Source: Endomicrobium sp. (lineage in GTDB: Bacteria; Elusimicrobiota; Endomicrobiia; Endomicrobiales; Endomicrobiaceae). Taken from it: a stretch of DNA of 16,237 nucleotides. The notes beneath the pieces were generated by a model. That model made no database searches, had not been told where the DNA came from, and saw only the letters and a program-made list of their open reading frames with translations. The position numbers were made by a program, and so were the translations under genes. Positions within the stretch are counted from its first letter, which is position 1, and each line of letters begins with the position of its first letter. Location: positions 1-16,237 of the forward strand of contig JAISDY010000046.1 of NCBI GenBank assembly GCA_031264425.1, given 5' to 3'. Shown here piece after piece: positions 1 through 9,200 of this stretch.

Positions 1-165
1 CAAGTTTTGGTTATTGATGACATGATTGGAATGTTTGACGATTTTACGCCGAAATTTGTTAAAAAGTACGCCAGTGTCAGCCAGATTATAAAAACTGCGG
101 TAAAAGAATATATAGAGGAAGTTAAAGAAGGCAAGTTCCCAAAGGAAGAAAATACTTACAAATGA
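1..165 (+). CDS. panB: 3-methyl-2-oxobutanoate hydroxymethyltransferase, C-terminal end only
   Basis: Frame 1 is open from the window edge to the TGA at 163-165 and gives 54 residues. They match the C-terminus of PanB: a VLVIDDMIG strand, then [10 protein letters not shown], a helix with [13 protein letters not shown], and a final GKFP. PanB is a cytoplasmic enzyme that transfers a hydroxymethyl group from methylenetetrahydrofolate to ketoisovalerate, the first committed step of pantothenate synthesis. The identification is helped by panC following directly: the stop codon overlaps the panC start as ATGA (162-165), the usual sign of translational coupling. The catalytic part lies outside the window, so its integrity cannot be judged. 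Confidence 0.88.
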   Translation, partial: QVLVIDDMIGMFDDFTPKFVKKYASVSQIIKTAVKEYIEEVKEGKFPKEENTYK

Positions 166-1001
166 AAGTTATAAAAGATGCTTTACAGCTGCAAAAAGTT
201 GCTTTTAAACACCTTATAAACGGTGATGAAATAGGTTTAATTCCTACTATGGGCGCCCTTCATGAAGGACATATTTCATTGATAGAAAAATCAGTAAAAA
301 ACGACGATATTACAATAGTTTCAATTTTTGTAAATCCCGTTCAGTTTGGTCCAAATGAGGATTATCTAAAATATCCGCGCCCTATAAAAAAAGATTTGGA
401 AATCTGCAAAAGAAACCACGTTGACTACGTGTTTATGCCTTCGGTAAACAATATGTTCCCTCAAGATCATAAAACTTTTGTTGAGGTAAAAACATTACAG
501 GACATAATGTGTGGCGCGTTTAGACCTGTTCATTTTAGAGGCGTAGCCACAGTGGTTTCAAAATTGTTCAATATATCTTGTGCTGATAGAGCTTATTTCG
601 GTATGAAAGACTTCCAGCAGCTTAAGATAATAGAAAAAATGACTAAGGACTTAAATTTTAGGACAAAGATAGTTCCGTGTCCTATAGTCAGAGAAAAAAA
701 CGGATTGGCTCTTTCAAGTAGAAATTCTTATTTGAGCGATGAAGAAAGATTGTTGAGCTTGAATATTTCCAAAAGTTTAAAAGAAGCAGCCAAAGAGTTT
801 AAAAATAAATCTTTAAACGCGGTTAAGAAAAAAGCTGTAAATAAACTTAAAAAAATCCCAAACAGTAAAATTGATTATGCGGAAATTGTTTCAGCAGACG
901 ATTTGTCACCTGCTGATAAAAATACGAAAAGAGCTGTTTTTACAGTTGCGGTTTGGGTAGGCAAAACAAGATTGATAGACAATATACAAATGACAAAATA
1001 A
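162..1001 (+). CDS. panC: Pantothenate synthetase (pantoate--beta-alanine ligase)
   Basis: PanC condenses pantoate with beta-alanine using ATP, via a pantoyl-adenylate, in the cytoplasm; it is the last step to pantothenate, the coenzyme A precursor. The 279 residues are the usual family length. Visible signatures are [10 protein letters not shown] (28-37, the HIGH-type nucleotide-binding motif), [12 protein letters not shown] (56-67), GVATVV (127-132), FGMKDFQQ (146-153) and ALSSRNSYL (183-191, the KMSKS-equivalent loop). No key residue seems missing. The start ATG overlaps the panB stop by four bases, so the two genes are probably coupled. The C-terminus ends 11 bases before the nadB start. 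It is the second gene of a compact + strand run that continues through nadB and uvrA. Confidence 0.96.
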   Translation: MKVIKDALQLQKVAFKHLINGDEIGLIPTMGALHEGHISLIEKSVKNDDITIVSIFVNPVQFGPNEDYLKYPRPIKKDLEICKRNHVDYVFMPSVNNMFPQDHKTFVEVKTLQDIMCGAFRPVHFRGVATVVSKLFNISCADRAYFGMKDFQQLKIIEKMTKDLNFRTKIVPCPIVREKNGLALSSRNSYLSDEERLLSLNISKSLKEAAKEFKNKSLNAVKKKAVNKLKKIPNSKIDYAEIVSADDLSPADKNTKRAVFTVAVWVGKTRLIDNIQMTK

Positions 1002-1012
1002 GAGTATATAAA

Positions 1013-2623
1013 ATGATAAAATCGGATTATTTGGTTATAGGAAGCGGTATAGCCGGTCTTAGTTTTGCCTTAAAAGCGGCAAAATGTGGAACAGTTTCTT
1101 TAATAACAAAAAGAAAATTGTTTGACTCTTCTACCGGTAGAGCGCAGGGCGGGGTCGCTTGCGTTACTGATAAAATGGATACTTTTGAAGAGCATGTGCG
1201 CGATACTCTCGTTTCTGGTGCCGGTCTTTGCAATAAAGAGATGGTTGAAAAGATGGTAAAGGAAGCTCCAAGCAGAATAAAAGAACTTGTAAACCTTGGC
1301 GTTAAATTTACAAAGAAAGACGAATTTTCTTTTGAATTTGATTTGGGGTTGGAGGGGGGGCACAGCAAGAGAAGAGTTCTTCATGCGGGAGACGTTACGG
1401 GCGCTGAGATAGAAAAAGTTTTGATAGGTAAGGTTTGTAGATTTGAAAATATAAATGTTTATGAAGAGCATACCGCGGTTGATTTAATATTAGACGATAA
1501 TAATTTTTGTTCCGGAGCACATGTCTTAAATAATGAAAACAATGAAGTGGAAGCATTTCAAGCAAAAGTTGTCGTTTTAGCTTGCGGTGGTTCTGGGAAA
1601 ACTTATCTATATACTTCAAATCCCGATGTCGCTACGGGTGACGGTATAGCTATGGCTTACAGAGCTGGAGCTGACATTGCAAATATGGAGTTTGTTCAGT
1701 TTCATCCCACGTGTTTATACAACAGCGAAGCTAAATCTTTTTTGATATCTGAGGCTGTTCGCGGCGAAGGAGCTGTTTTAAGACTTAAAAATGGCGAACA
1801 GTTTATGGATAAGTACAGTTCTCAAAAAGAGCTTGCTCCCAGAGACATAGTCTCAAGAGCCATAGACACGGAGTTAAAAGCAAGAAGGGAAAACTTTGTT
1901 TATTTGGATATTATGTCAAAAAGCAGGGATTTCCTTGTCAGAAGATTTCCTAATATTTACGCAAAATGTCTTGAGTACGGCATAGACATGGCTAAAGATA
2001 TGATCCCAATAATTCCTGCAGCTCATTTTTTTTGCGGGGGCATAAATATTGATGAACACGGAAGGACAAATATAGAAAATCTTTACGCTATTGGCGAAAC
2101 AGCTTGTTCTGGGATACACGGAGCCAACAGGCTTGCGTCTAATTCCTTGCTTGAGGGGATAGTTTATGCAGATAGAGCCTATAAAGATTCTTTAAAACTT
2201 TTAAAGAGAGAACATTCTAAAATTAACGGCAAGGAAAATAAAATCAACAATTCTAAAAAGCCGTCACAGATTGTATTCATGCAGGAATGGGAAGAAATTA
2301 GGAGGTTAGCGTGGAGTTATTTAGGCATATATCGCTCAAACGAGAAACTTTTAAAAGCCAAAAAGAGAATAGATATTTTAAAAAATGAAATAGATAAATA
2401 CTTTGCGGACGCTCCCGTAAGCGTTGACAGTATTGAATTGAGGAATATAGCATGTGTGGCGGAGCTTATACTGCGTTCCGCGATGCTTAGAAAAGAAAGC
2501 AGAGGACTTCACTTTAACGTTGATTATCCATTCATGTTATCTGAAGCTTATAATACAATCCTAAACATAAATAGAAAAGAAACGTTTACGCGTCCTTGCC
2601 GCAGAGGAATAGAATGGACATAA
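1013..2623 (+). CDS. nadB: L-aspartate oxidase
   Basis: NadB is an FAD flavoenzyme that oxidises L-aspartate to iminoaspartate, the first step of de novo NAD synthesis; in anaerobes fumarate can replace oxygen as acceptor. From the ATG at 1013 the protein is 536 residues, normal for the family. Seen motifs: the dinucleotide-binding glycines G10, G12, G15; the [11 protein letters not shown] segment near 39-49; HPTCLY from H231; [12 protein letters not shown] with the expected arginine at about 250; HFFCGGI from H338; and the C-terminal flavin motif from G361 ([13 protein letters not shown]). The frame is open further upstream to 953, but that extension lies inside panC and is not family-like. 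There is no strong Shine-Dalgarno sequence, so coupling to panC is likely. No nadA or nadC is present in the window. Confidence 0.95.
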   Translation: MIKSDYLVIGSGIAGLSFALKAAKCGTVSLITKRKLFDSSTGRAQGGVACVTDKMDTFEEHVRDTLVSGAGLCNKEMVEKMVKEAPSRIKELVNLGVKFTKKDEFSFEFDLGLEGGHSKRRVLHAGDVTGAEIEKVLIGKVCRFENINVYEEHTAVDLILDDNNFCSGAHVLNNENNEVEAFQAKVVVLACGGSGKTYLYTSNPDVATGDGIAMAYRAGADIANMEFVQFHPTCLYNSEAKSFLISEAVRGEGAVLRLKNGEQFMDKYSSQKELAPRDIVSRAIDTELKARRENFVYLDIMSKSRDFLVRRFPNIYAKCLEYGIDMAKDMIPIIPAAHFFCGGINIDEHGRTNIENLYAIGETACSGIHGANRLASNSLLEGIVYADRAYKDSLKLLKREHSKINGKENKINNSKKPSQIVFMQEWEEIRRLAWSYLGIYRSNEKLLKAKKRIDILKNEIDKYFADAPVSVDSIELRNIACVAELILRSAMLRKESRGLHFNVDYPFMLSEAYNTILNINRKETFTRPCRRGIEWT

Positions 2624-5427
2624 TTAAAATTCGCGGCGCAAGGCAGCACAATCTTAAAAATATAGATCTTGATATCCCAAGAAAAAAACTTGTTGTTGTT
2701 ACAGGCTTGTCCGGATCCGGAAAGTCTTCTCTTGCTTTTGACACCATATATGCAGAAGGGCAAAGAAGATATGTGGAATCTTTATCAGCTTATGCAAGAC
2801 AATTTCTTGATCTTATGGATAAACCTGATGTGGATATTATTGAAGGCTTGTCGCCGGCAATTTCAATTGAACAAAGAGCTCCTTCGCATAACCCTCGTTC
2901 TACCGTAGGAACGGTTACAGAAATTTACGATTATTTAAGATTGTTGTTTGCAAGAGTAGGCGTTCCCCATTGTCCAAAATGCGGCAAAGAGGTAAAGCCG
3001 CAATCTGCTCAACAGATAATAGACGAGATTATGAAACTTCCTAAAGATACTATGATTCATATTTTTGCACCGCTTGTAAAAGGAAGAGCTGGAACTTACG
3101 AAGAACTTTTTTCTCGCCTTGCAAAAAACGGGTACTCCCGAGTAAGAGTTGACAACGATACTTACATGCTTGACGAAAAAATAAAGTTAGACAGATATAG
3201 AAAGCATTCCATAGACATAATTGTTGACAGAATAAAACTAAGCCAAGAATTGCGTTCAAGAGTGGCGGCGTCTATAGAAACGGTTCTTAAAGAATCAAGA
3301 GGGATAGTATCGGTCGCTATTATAGAAAACGGGAAAGCCGCTTCTGAAAATGTTTACAGCGAGCAATATGCATGCGTTGATTGCGGTATAAGCATTTCTG
3401 AAATAGAGCCTAGATTGTTTTCTTTTAATTCTCCTTTTGGCGCATGTCCTGAATGTGGCGGGCTTGGGAATAAAATAGAAATTGACGAGAGTTTGGTTGT
3501 GCCGGATAAAAGTCGTTCGTTAAAACAAGGAGCGATTATCGCATGGTCTGAGCCTATAACCACAAGAACCAACAGATGGAAAAACAGTTGGGGCGGTTAT
3601 TATTGGGAACTTTTGTCAGAAGCGGCAAAAGATAATAAAATACCTTTAAACGTTGCATGGAAAGACTTAACAAGGAAACAGCAAGAAATACTTCTCTTTG
3701 GCAAAGACGACTTTGAAGGCGTTATAACAAACATGCAACGTCGTTACAGCGAGACGGAGTCTGATTTTGTAAGGGAAGAAATTTTTAACAAATACACGGG
3801 TCAAAAAATTTGCCCGTCTTGCAAAGGCAAAAGGCTTAAAAAAGAAGCTCTTTCAGTTCTTATAGACAATAAATCTATTGCCGACATAACTAAAATGTCT
3901 GTAGAAAAATCCTTTGATTTCTTTAACAAAATCAAATTTAGTGAAAAAGACAAAGAAATAAGCAAGACTATTTTAAAAGAAATACGCTCAAGACTGCAGT
4001 TTTTAAATAATGTAGGATTGGGCTATTTAAGTTTAGACAGAGAAAGCGGAACGCTTTCAGGCGGGGAAGCCCAAAGAATACATTTGGCTACTCAAATAGG
4101 TTCTGGTCTTACGGGCGTATTGTATGTTCTTGACGAGCCGTCCATAGGGTTGCACCAAAGAGATAATGATAAACTTTTGGAAACATTGATAAAACTTAGA
4201 GATTTAGGAAATACATTAATTGTTGTTGAACATGACGAAGATACAATGCGTGCCGCAGACTACATAATAGATTTGGGACCGGGAGCCGGAGTACACGGCG
4301 GGCATATAGTGGCTCAAGGCAGTGCCAAAGAAATAATAAAGTCAAAAAAATCTTTGACTGGACAGTACTTAAGCGGAGCTTTGTCAATTCCTATCCCAAA
4401 AAAGAGAAAACAGCTCCTAGACAAATGGCTTACGGTTGAAGGTGCGCAACAATTTAACTTAAAAAACTTAGATGTCCGCATTCCGTTAGGTCTTTTTGTC
4501 TGCGTCACAGGCGTGTCGGGCAGTGGCAAATCTACTTTGGTCCATGAAATAATATATAAAAATCTCGCCAAACAACTTTACGGAGCAAAAGAAACCCCCG
4601 GCAGGTTTAAGAATATGGAAGGTCTTGAGAATATAGACAAAGTTGTAATTGTTGACCAGTCGCCTATAGGAAAGACTCCAAGGTCAAATCCTGCGACTTA
4701 TACCGGTGCGTTTTCAGTGATAAGAGATTTGTTTGCTCAAGTTCCCGAGTCAAAAGCTAGAGGTTATCAGCCCGGAAGATTTTCTTTTAACGTAAAAGGC
4801 GGCAGATGTGAAAATTGTCAGGGAGATGGGACGCTAAAGATAGAAATGCAATTTCTCCCAGACGTTTATGTAAAATGCGATGTCTGCGGCGGAAGAAGGT
4901 TTAATGAAGAAACTTTACAAGTAAGATATAGAGGTAAAAATATAGATGAAGTTTTAAATATGACAGTGGAGGAAAGCGTAAAGTTTTTTGAGAATATTCC
5001 AACTTTAAAAAGAATACTTTCTACGCTTGAAGACGTGGGGCGTGGGTACATAAAAGTAGGTCAGCCTGCGACTACTCTTTCAGGCGGAGAAGCCCAAAGA
5101 ATAAAACTTGCCTCAGAACTTTCAAAAAGAGCTACGGGTAGGACGATATACGTTCTTGACGAGCCCACAACAGGCTTACATTTTGCGGACGTTGAAAAAC
5201 TTCTTGAAGTGCTTCAAAGGCTTTCTTACGCAGGCAATACCGTTCTTGTAATAGAGCATAATCTTGACGTTATTAAAACCGCAGACTACATAATAGATTT
5301 GGGTCCTGAAGGTGGGGAAAGAGGCGGGAAAATTATTGCGCAGGGAACGCCTGAAGAGGTAATAAAAAATCCAAAATCTTTTACAGGACATTATTTTAAA
5401 GAACATATAAACCGCCACACATGTTAA
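2614..5427 (+). CDS. uvrA: Excinuclease ABC subunit A
   Basis: UvrA is the damage-recognition ATPase of nucleotide excision repair; as a dimer it loads UvrB onto damaged DNA. The 937 residues contain both ABC ATPase modules. First: Walker [10 protein letters not shown] (31-39), zinc-binding cysteines at 254, 257, 278 and 281, signature LSGGEAQRI (from 481) and Walker [10 protein letters not shown] (from 505). Second: Walker [10 protein letters not shown] (633-641), cysteines 732, 735, 755 and 758, LSGGEAQRI (from 822) and VLDEPTTGL (from 847). A further CPKCG pair sits at 120-123. I chose the ATG at 2614, preceded by AGAGGAA, over the in-frame TTG at 2596, because family proteins begin at the [19 protein letters not shown] motif. 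It overlaps the end of nadB by ten bases. It appears intact. Confidence 0.97.
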   Translation: MDIIKIRGARQHNLKNIDLDIPRKKLVVVTGLSGSGKSSLAFDTIYAEGQRRYVESLSAYARQFLDLMDKPDVDIIEGLSPAISIEQRAPSHNPRSTVGTVTEIYDYLRLLFARVGVPHCPKCGKEVKPQSAQQIIDEIMKLPKDTMIHIFAPLVKGRAGTYEELFSRLAKNGYSRVRVDNDTYMLDEKIKLDRYRKHSIDIIVDRIKLSQELRSRVAASIETVLKESRGIVSVAIIENGKAASENVYSEQYACVDCGISISEIEPRLFSFNSPFGACPECGGLGNKIEIDESLVVPDKSRSLKQGAIIAWSEPITTRTNRWKNSWGGYYWELLSEAAKDNKIPLNVAWKDLTRKQQEILLFGKDDFEGVITNMQRRYSETESDFVREEIFNKYTGQKICPSCKGKRLKKEALSVLIDNKSIADITKMSVEKSFDFFNKIKFSEKDKEISKTILKEIRSRLQFLNNVGLGYLSLDRESGTLSGGEAQRIHLATQIGSGLTGVLYVLDEPSIGLHQRDNDKLLETLIKLRDLGNTLIVVEHDEDTMRAADYIIDLGPGAGVHGGHIVAQGSAKEIIKSKKSLTGQYLSGALSIPIPKKRKQLLDKWLTVEGAQQFNLKNLDVRIPLGLFVCVTGVSGSGKSTLVHEIIYKNLAKQLYGAKETPGRFKNMEGLENIDKVVIVDQSPIGKTPRSNPATYTGAFSVIRDLFAQVPESKARGYQPGRFSFNVKGGRCENCQGDGTLKIEMQFLPDVYVKCDVCGGRRFNEETLQVRYRGKNIDEVLNMTVEESVKFFENIPTLKRILSTLEDVGRGYIKVGQPATTLSGGEAQRIKLASELSKRATGRTIYVLDEPTTGLHFADVEKLLEVLQRLSYAGNTVLVIEHNLDVIKTADYIIDLGPEGGERGGKIIAQGTPEEVIKNPKSFTGHYFKEHINRHTC

Positions 5428-5470
5428 TTCTGTGTTAAGCTACAAAATCTAAATTTAGTGAGAGGGTAAA

Positions 5471-5644
5471 ATGTTTTTAAATTTGATAATAAATGCCATA
5501 ATATTTTCTATTTTTTATACGTTGATATTCTTGTTAATTTACAAAACAAAACTGCTTAAAATAAAATTTGCGCCCATATTCTTTTTTTCGGCAATTATGT
5601 ACTTTCTTATAGCTTTTCTTCTTAAAAAGTATATCAATCTATGA
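5471..5644 (+). CDS. Small hydrophobic membrane protein, unknown function
   Basis: A 57-residue frame starts at the ATG at 5471 behind a clear ribosome-binding sequence (GAGAGGG about six bases upstream). Its TGA overlaps the next start as ATGA (5641-5644). The protein has two hydrophobic stretches, about residues 3-24 and 33-51, separated by a short basic loop (YKTKLLKIK), and a basic C-terminus (KKYINL). This looks like a two-helix inner-membrane hairpin with a positively charged cytoplasmic loop. I do not recognise a family. The good ribosome-binding site, the exact start-stop overlap with the glycosylase gene and the lack of any other content in this gap support it as a real gene. No function can be assigned. 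Confidence 0.6.
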   Translation: MFLNLIINAIIFSIFYTLIFLLIYKTKLLKIKFAPIFFFSAIMYFLIAFLLKKYINL

Positions 5645-6417
5645 AAATAGATTCTTCAAAAAATATTAAAGACTTACTTTTAAAAGATTTAAAAAAGTAT
5701 GGTGAGCCCGTTTTTGCCAAGTTTACCCGAAAACTTTTAAATATTTGCGAAGGCAGGTACGCCCAAGACGATCTTCTTCTCGGAGTACGCGTGCCTAAAC
5801 AAAGAGAATTGGCAGGGAAATATTCTGAATGTATAAGTTTGGAAGAAACTGAAAAGTTATTACAAGATAAAGTCCATGAGCTTAGATTTATTGCATTAGC
5901 TATTTTATCCAAAGAATATAAAAGAGCTGATAATAAACTTAAATCCAAAATAATGAAAATATATTTAAGAAATTATAAGTATATTAACAACTGGGACTTA
6001 GTTGACACATCTGCACCGCACATATCCGGGCATTACTGGTATAACAATAAATTAGACAAATTCTGGAAATTTGCCAAATCTGGTAATTTATGGAAGGAAA
6101 GAATAGCAATGCTTTCAACATTTTACTTTATCAGACAAAATAGATTTAACGAGACTTTAAAACTTGCTGAAGTGTTTTTAAATCATAAGCACGACTTAAT
6201 GCACAAAGCCTCAGGCTGGATGCTTAGGGAAATCGGTAAAAGAGATAAAAAAGTTTTACTTTCATTTTTAGATAAATATTCCTCACTAATGCCCAAAACG
6301 ATGCTCAGATATTCTATTGAAAAATTACCCAAGCAACAAAGGAAGTTTTACTTAAAAAAAGTTCTCATTTTGCTTGTCCTGCTGTGCGGGAACTTAGTTT
6401 CCATTTGCAGTGTCTAG
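5641..6417 (+). CDS. AlkD-type DNA alkylation repair glycosylase
   Basis: The protein matches the AlkD family of HEAT-repeat DNA glycosylases, which excise N3- and N7-alkylated purines. The functional positions known from AlkD are recognisable: NWDLVD with W118 and D122 (tryptophan and the catalytic aspartate), R154 in LWKERIAML, and W193 in GWMLREIGKRD. The closing family motif MPKTMLRYSIEKLP is at 217-230. Family members normally end near KFYLKK (about residue 240). Here 18 more residues, almost all hydrophobic, follow a run of seven A at about 6354-6360. The extension is not family-like and may come from a frameshift or a lost stop at that run. The start overlaps the preceding small membrane gene (ATGA), so the two are probably co-translated. 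With uvrA upstream this makes a small repair cluster. Confidence 0.85.
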   Translation: MKIDSSKNIKDLLLKDLKKYGEPVFAKFTRKLLNICEGRYAQDDLLLGVRVPKQRELAGKYSECISLEETEKLLQDKVHELRFIALAILSKEYKRADNKLKSKIMKIYLRNYKYINNWDLVDTSAPHISGHYWYNNKLDKFWKFAKSGNLWKERIAMLSTFYFIRQNRFNETLKLAEVFLNHKHDLMHKASGWMLREIGKRDKKVLLSFLDKYSSLMPKTMLRYSIEKLPKQQRKFYLKKVLILLVLLCGNLVSICSV

Positions 6418-6534
6418 AGGTCAACTTTTTATTCAAAGCGAGGATTAGTTTATGTCAACGGAAAGATTAGCAAAGTGGAGCAAAGAATCTAAAGAGTTTT
6501 TTAAAAAGCAAAAGATAATAGCGTAATTTTAGAT

Positions 6535-7560
6535 TTGGTTATATCTTTTGGGTGCGCAAGCCAAACGGGCGAAGGATTTGAAGAATTAGTAAATACAATC
6601 AACAGTGAAGAAATTAAGAGAAAAGTAAAAAAGGTTGTTATAACAGACACATCGTACTTATACAGACATGACATCTCTGAATTTGCAAAGTATGCAGACC
6701 CAACTATTCCAACCATATGGTATCTAGTTAATAAAAAATGGATTGAAAAATTGATGGTGCCAATAGAATTAAAGTCATGGGCAAATGAAGTAAAGACAGA
6801 TGCATTTAAAAAGTGGTTTGACAAAATACTAGTTGATTACAAAGATCAAGCAAACTTTAGAGATGCTGTGAATATTGAAGCTGCATATTTTTCAAAAGAA
6901 TGTGGCATAGGAAATTTTAAGAATTGTAGGGATTTTTTGTTAGAAGAAACAGCTCATGCTTTGGCATTTCTCGATCGCAGAGTTGTTGTATATCCTATGG
7001 ACATTGCAGATTCCATAAATCATGCAATGAACTTTTATGAGAAAAAATACACACATATAAAGTATAAACTTTCTTATGCAACACAAAAAAAGAAACGTTA
7101 TGACAGTCACTACTATGATGAAATTGATAAAAGAGTATCTGATTTTATGAGTGGTAACATTAGAGGTCTTAATTTTTATGTGGTAAATAGAGATGGTGAA
7201 TATGTTTACCAAAATAGGTACTTCGGTAAAATTGTAGGGAAAAATAATAATAAGGACATAGACCCTAAATCTTGGGAAGTATCAAAAAGAGTTATGGATA
7301 GTGAGACCTCAGAGGTTCTTGAAGAGGAATTTCAGAATATATATTACACGTCTTTTAAATCGCCCTTAATAATAAACAATAAAGTAGAAGGAGTAATAGG
7401 GTTGGCGATAGACATAACGGATAGGAAAAAGAGGGAAGAATTAGAGAACAAGTTAAAGATGAGGGAAGGGTTGTATAAGGTAGCCAAAGAAGTGTCGCAC
7501 GACATAGCGTCCCCCGTTACAGCGCTGAAAATAATAGAAGAAGTTATAAAGGGAAACTGA
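6535..7560 (+). pseudogene. CDPS-PAS-HisKA fragment of the broken fusion gene
   Basis: This is the longest intact piece of the broken fusion gene. It holds nearly all of the synthase domain, the PAS domain and the phospho-acceptor histidine region. The apparent TTG start at 6535 is an internal leucine codon without a ribosome-binding site. Reading back in the same frame continues the family-like sequence AKDNSVILDLV to about 6508, where it joins the ATG-initiated frame across the A run. The frame ends at a TGA (7558-7560) just after the HisKA helix begins. A one-base change at the preceding GGG lets it continue as GKLTEQDERMLNTAIRS in the next fragment. If translated alone it would lack the ATP-binding domain. 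Confidence 0.75.
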
Positions 7561-7577
7561 CAGAACAAGATGAAAGA

Positions 7578-8164
7578 ATGCTAAATACGGCAATAAGAAG
7601 CATAGAAGAAATGACAAGGAAGATGTTGGATAAGTATAGGATAGAGAGGAGAAGGGAAGAAGGGAGAGAAGAGGAAGCGTGGAAGAAGAAAGAGGAGCAA
7701 GAGATATTGGTGAAAGAGACGGTGGGAGATATAGTAGAAAACATGAGGTATAGGAGTAAAGGGAAGGATGTGGAAATAGTGTATGATGAAAAAGAAGGAG
7801 AGGAGACGGAAGACTAAAAGGAGATAAGACAGACTTTAGAAGGATGATGATAAATCTAATAAAGAATGGAATAGAAGGGAAGAAAGGAGAGATAAAGGTT
7901 GCAACTAGGGTGGAAGAAGAGTATGTAGAGATAAGAGTGAAGGATAATGGGAAAGGAATGAGTAGAGAGATGGTAGAGAAGCTAGAAAGAGGGGAAGAGG
8001 TAGGAACAACGAAGAAAGAAGGGAATGGGATAGGGATGCAGCAGATAAGAGGAGTGATAAAAGAAATGAGAGGGAAGATAAAGATAGAGTCAAGAGAAGG
8101 AGAAGGGACGGAGTTTATCCTAACATTCCCAAAGGCTGAGAACCCAAGTACGATAAAGAGTTAA
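7578..8164 (+). pseudogene. Histidine kinase dimerisation and ATPase fragments
   Basis: Two pieces in different frames (to the TAA at 7815-7817, and from about 7802 to the TAA at 8162-8164) complete the kinase. The first carries the second HisKA helix (MLNTAIRSIEEMTRKMLD) and a highly charged linker. The second has the ATPase landmarks: D-x3-RRMMINLIKNGIEG (N-box), VKDNGKGMS (G1), GTTKKEGNGIGMQQI (G2) and a closing TEFILTFP strand. The break lies between 7790 and 7814. The coding strand here is about 80-85% purine in sampled 60-base rows and has almost no C, unlike the synthase half. All domain landmarks are in order and only the frame is broken, so decay is recent or the indels are sequencing errors. 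Confidence 0.8.
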
Positions 8165-8214
8165 AGTTTAAATATTTTGATAAATAGTTAAGAAAGATTA
8201 TTTGAATATTTCTA

Positions 8215-8661
8215 TTACTTATTTTCTAATGCTTTTTTTACGGCAGCTGAAATACGTTTTCCATCAGCAGCTCCGTTTACTGCCGCTACGGCGGCTTTCA
8301 TAACTACGCCAAAACTCTTATCTTCGGATGTATCTGCAACAGCCTTAATTTTATTGAATAATTCCTCATCGGACATCTCTGCCGGCAAATATTGTTCTAT
8401 AACTTTTACTTCGTTTTGCTCTTTTTCAACAAGATCTTGTCTTCCGCCTTTTTCAAAACTTTCTATAGACTCTTTACGTTTTTTTATTTCGCTTCGCAAC
8501 ACCTTTAACACTTCTTCGTCGGTTATCTTGATGTTTTTCATATCGCGCATATTTATTTCGTTAAGAATGCTTCTTACAACATTTAACTTATTCATATCCT
8601 GCGCTTTCATGTAAGCTGTCAAATCTGACTTTAATCTTTTTATCATTTCCGTTTCTATCAT
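8215..8661 (-). CDS. yqeY: YqeY/GatB-like domain protein
   Basis: The 148 residues match the YqeY family, small cytoplasmic proteins related to the C-terminal tRNA-binding domain of the GatB subunit of the tRNA-dependent amidotransferase. The precise role of free-standing members is not established. Family features seen are the N-terminal helix MIKRLKSDLTAYMKAQDMNKLNVVRSIL, the central EIKKRKESIESFEKGGRQDLVEKE, the IEQYLPAEMSDEEL motif, and the C-terminal DKSFGVVMKAA...GAADGKRISAAVKKAL. The start at 8661 is supported by GGAG at 8667-8670, five bases upstream on this strand; an internal ATG five codons in is less well placed. It follows the DUF192 gene by 13 bases and is probably co-transcribed with it. 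It converges with the kinase pseudogene across a 50-base AT-rich gap. Confidence 0.9.
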   Translation of the reverse strand: MIETEMIKRLKSDLTAYMKAQDMNKLNVVRSILNEINMRDMKNIKITDEEVLKVLRSEIKKRKESIESFEKGGRQDLVEKEQNEVKVIEQYLPAEMSDEELFNKIKAVADTSEDKSFGVVMKAAVAAVNGAADGKRISAAVKKALENK

Positions 8662-8674
8662 ATTAGCTCCCGTG

Positions 8675-9193
8675 CTACAATATTAATATATTACCTTCTT
8701 TAATATTCAATTGTTTTGCTCTTCCCGCGCTTAATTCTATAACTGTGTCTATTTCCGTAGGCGGCGGATATGTTTTTAACCTTTCTTCCGAAACTCCCGG
8801 TTCTGGCTTTATATTTTCAGTAATGCCGACAATTACATTATTTTTCACCCATACGATATCTAATGAAAATTTCATACCTTTCATCCAAAAGGACACTTTT
8901 TGTGCTTTACCAAAGAAAAATATCATACCGTCAAAAGGTATTTTGTTTTTCCCAGAAAGACCTTTTATTATTGTATCGCGTTTTTTTGCAACAACCAATT
9001 TCAATATTTGACCGTTTATTTCTAAATTTATTGTTTCGCCATCAACATATTCATCTATATTTAGTTTGCTAACAAGCGCGCTAGGCAAAGAAACATAGCT
9101 ATTATATGTTTTAGCATAACAGTTTACGCCAAAAGGCGTTTGCGCTAAAATGGTAACAGCTAGAAACATAAAGATATATTTTTCTATTTTCAT
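8675..9193 (-). CDS. Exported DUF192 family protein
   Basis: A 172-residue protein with a lysine-containing N-terminus followed by a hydrophobic stretch (about 5-20) and a probable cleavage site near the CYA at 25-27, so it is likely secreted or periplasmic. The rest is a DUF192 domain: GLSGKNKIPFDGMIFFF, VSFWMKGMKFSLDIVWV, IVGITENIKPEP and a C-terminal VIELSAGRAKQLNIKEG strand. The family is small and beta-rich, and its biochemical role is unknown. The ATG at 9193 has no Shine-Dalgarno sequence, but a perfect TATAAT on this strand ends seven bases before it, so the mRNA may be leaderless. It is first in a two-gene unit with the yqeY-like gene. Confidence 0.85.
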   Translation of the reverse strand: MKIEKYIFMFLAVTILAQTPFGVNCYAKTYNSYVSLPSALVSKLNIDEYVDGETINLEINGQILKLVVAKKRDTIIKGLSGKNKIPFDGMIFFFGKAQKVSFWMKGMKFSLDIVWVKNNVIVGITENIKPEPGVSEERLKTYPPPTEIDTVIELSAGRAKQLNIKEGNILIL

Positions 9194-9200
9194 AATGTTA

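Larger units (their letters stand above)
6452..8164 (+). pseudogene. Frameshifted cyclodipeptide synthase-PAS-histidine kinase fusion
   Basis: Starts at ATG 6452 behind GAGG (6440-6443). After 19 codons the frame shifts at an A run (6503-6507), and again near 7551 (G run) and 7790-7814. Allowing one lost base at each gives about 571 residues. Residues 20-200 resemble cyclodipeptide synthases of the XYP type: serine S32 in VISFGC, GEGFEELV, a DT motif (D66), two tryptophans (97, 110), FLLEE (E165/E166) and the YP pair at 181-182. A PAS domain (about 215-313) ends in GLAIDITDRKK, then comes HisKA with VSHDIASP (H350), an N-box NLIKNG, DNGKGM and GNGIGM. CDPS enzymes use aminoacyl-tRNAs to make cyclic dipeptides; the kinase would pass phosphate to a response regulator, not present here. 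The tyrosine expected four residues before the catalytic glutamate appears as phenylalanine. CDPS assignment about 0.75; kinase near certain. Confidence 0.78.

Noticed and set aside
953..1012. Twenty-residue N-terminal extension of nadB
   Set aside because: It overlaps the end of panC and is not NadB-like. The ATG at 1013 begins right before the Rossmann strand.
1027..1471. Minus-strand open frames of 113 and 123 codons inside nadB
   Set aside because: They lie opposite a fully recognisable NadB frame, have no family-like sequence or ribosome-binding site, and their composition is what an antisense shadow gives.
7558..7560. Programmed frameshift or stop read-through in the CDPS-kinase gene
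   Set aside because: Three separate shifts, with no slippery heptamer plus downstream structure that I could see, fit decay or sequencing error better than programmed recoding.
8165..8214. Bidirectional terminator between the kinase pseudogene and the yqeY-like gene
   Set aside because: Only a weak all-AT pairing (8170-8176 with 8205-8211) over a 28-base loop was found, too weak to call.
8354..8614. Plus-strand open frame of 86 codons opposite the yqeY-like gene
   Set aside because: It is serine- and phenylalanine-rich antisense of a clear YqeY-family protein and has no independent support.
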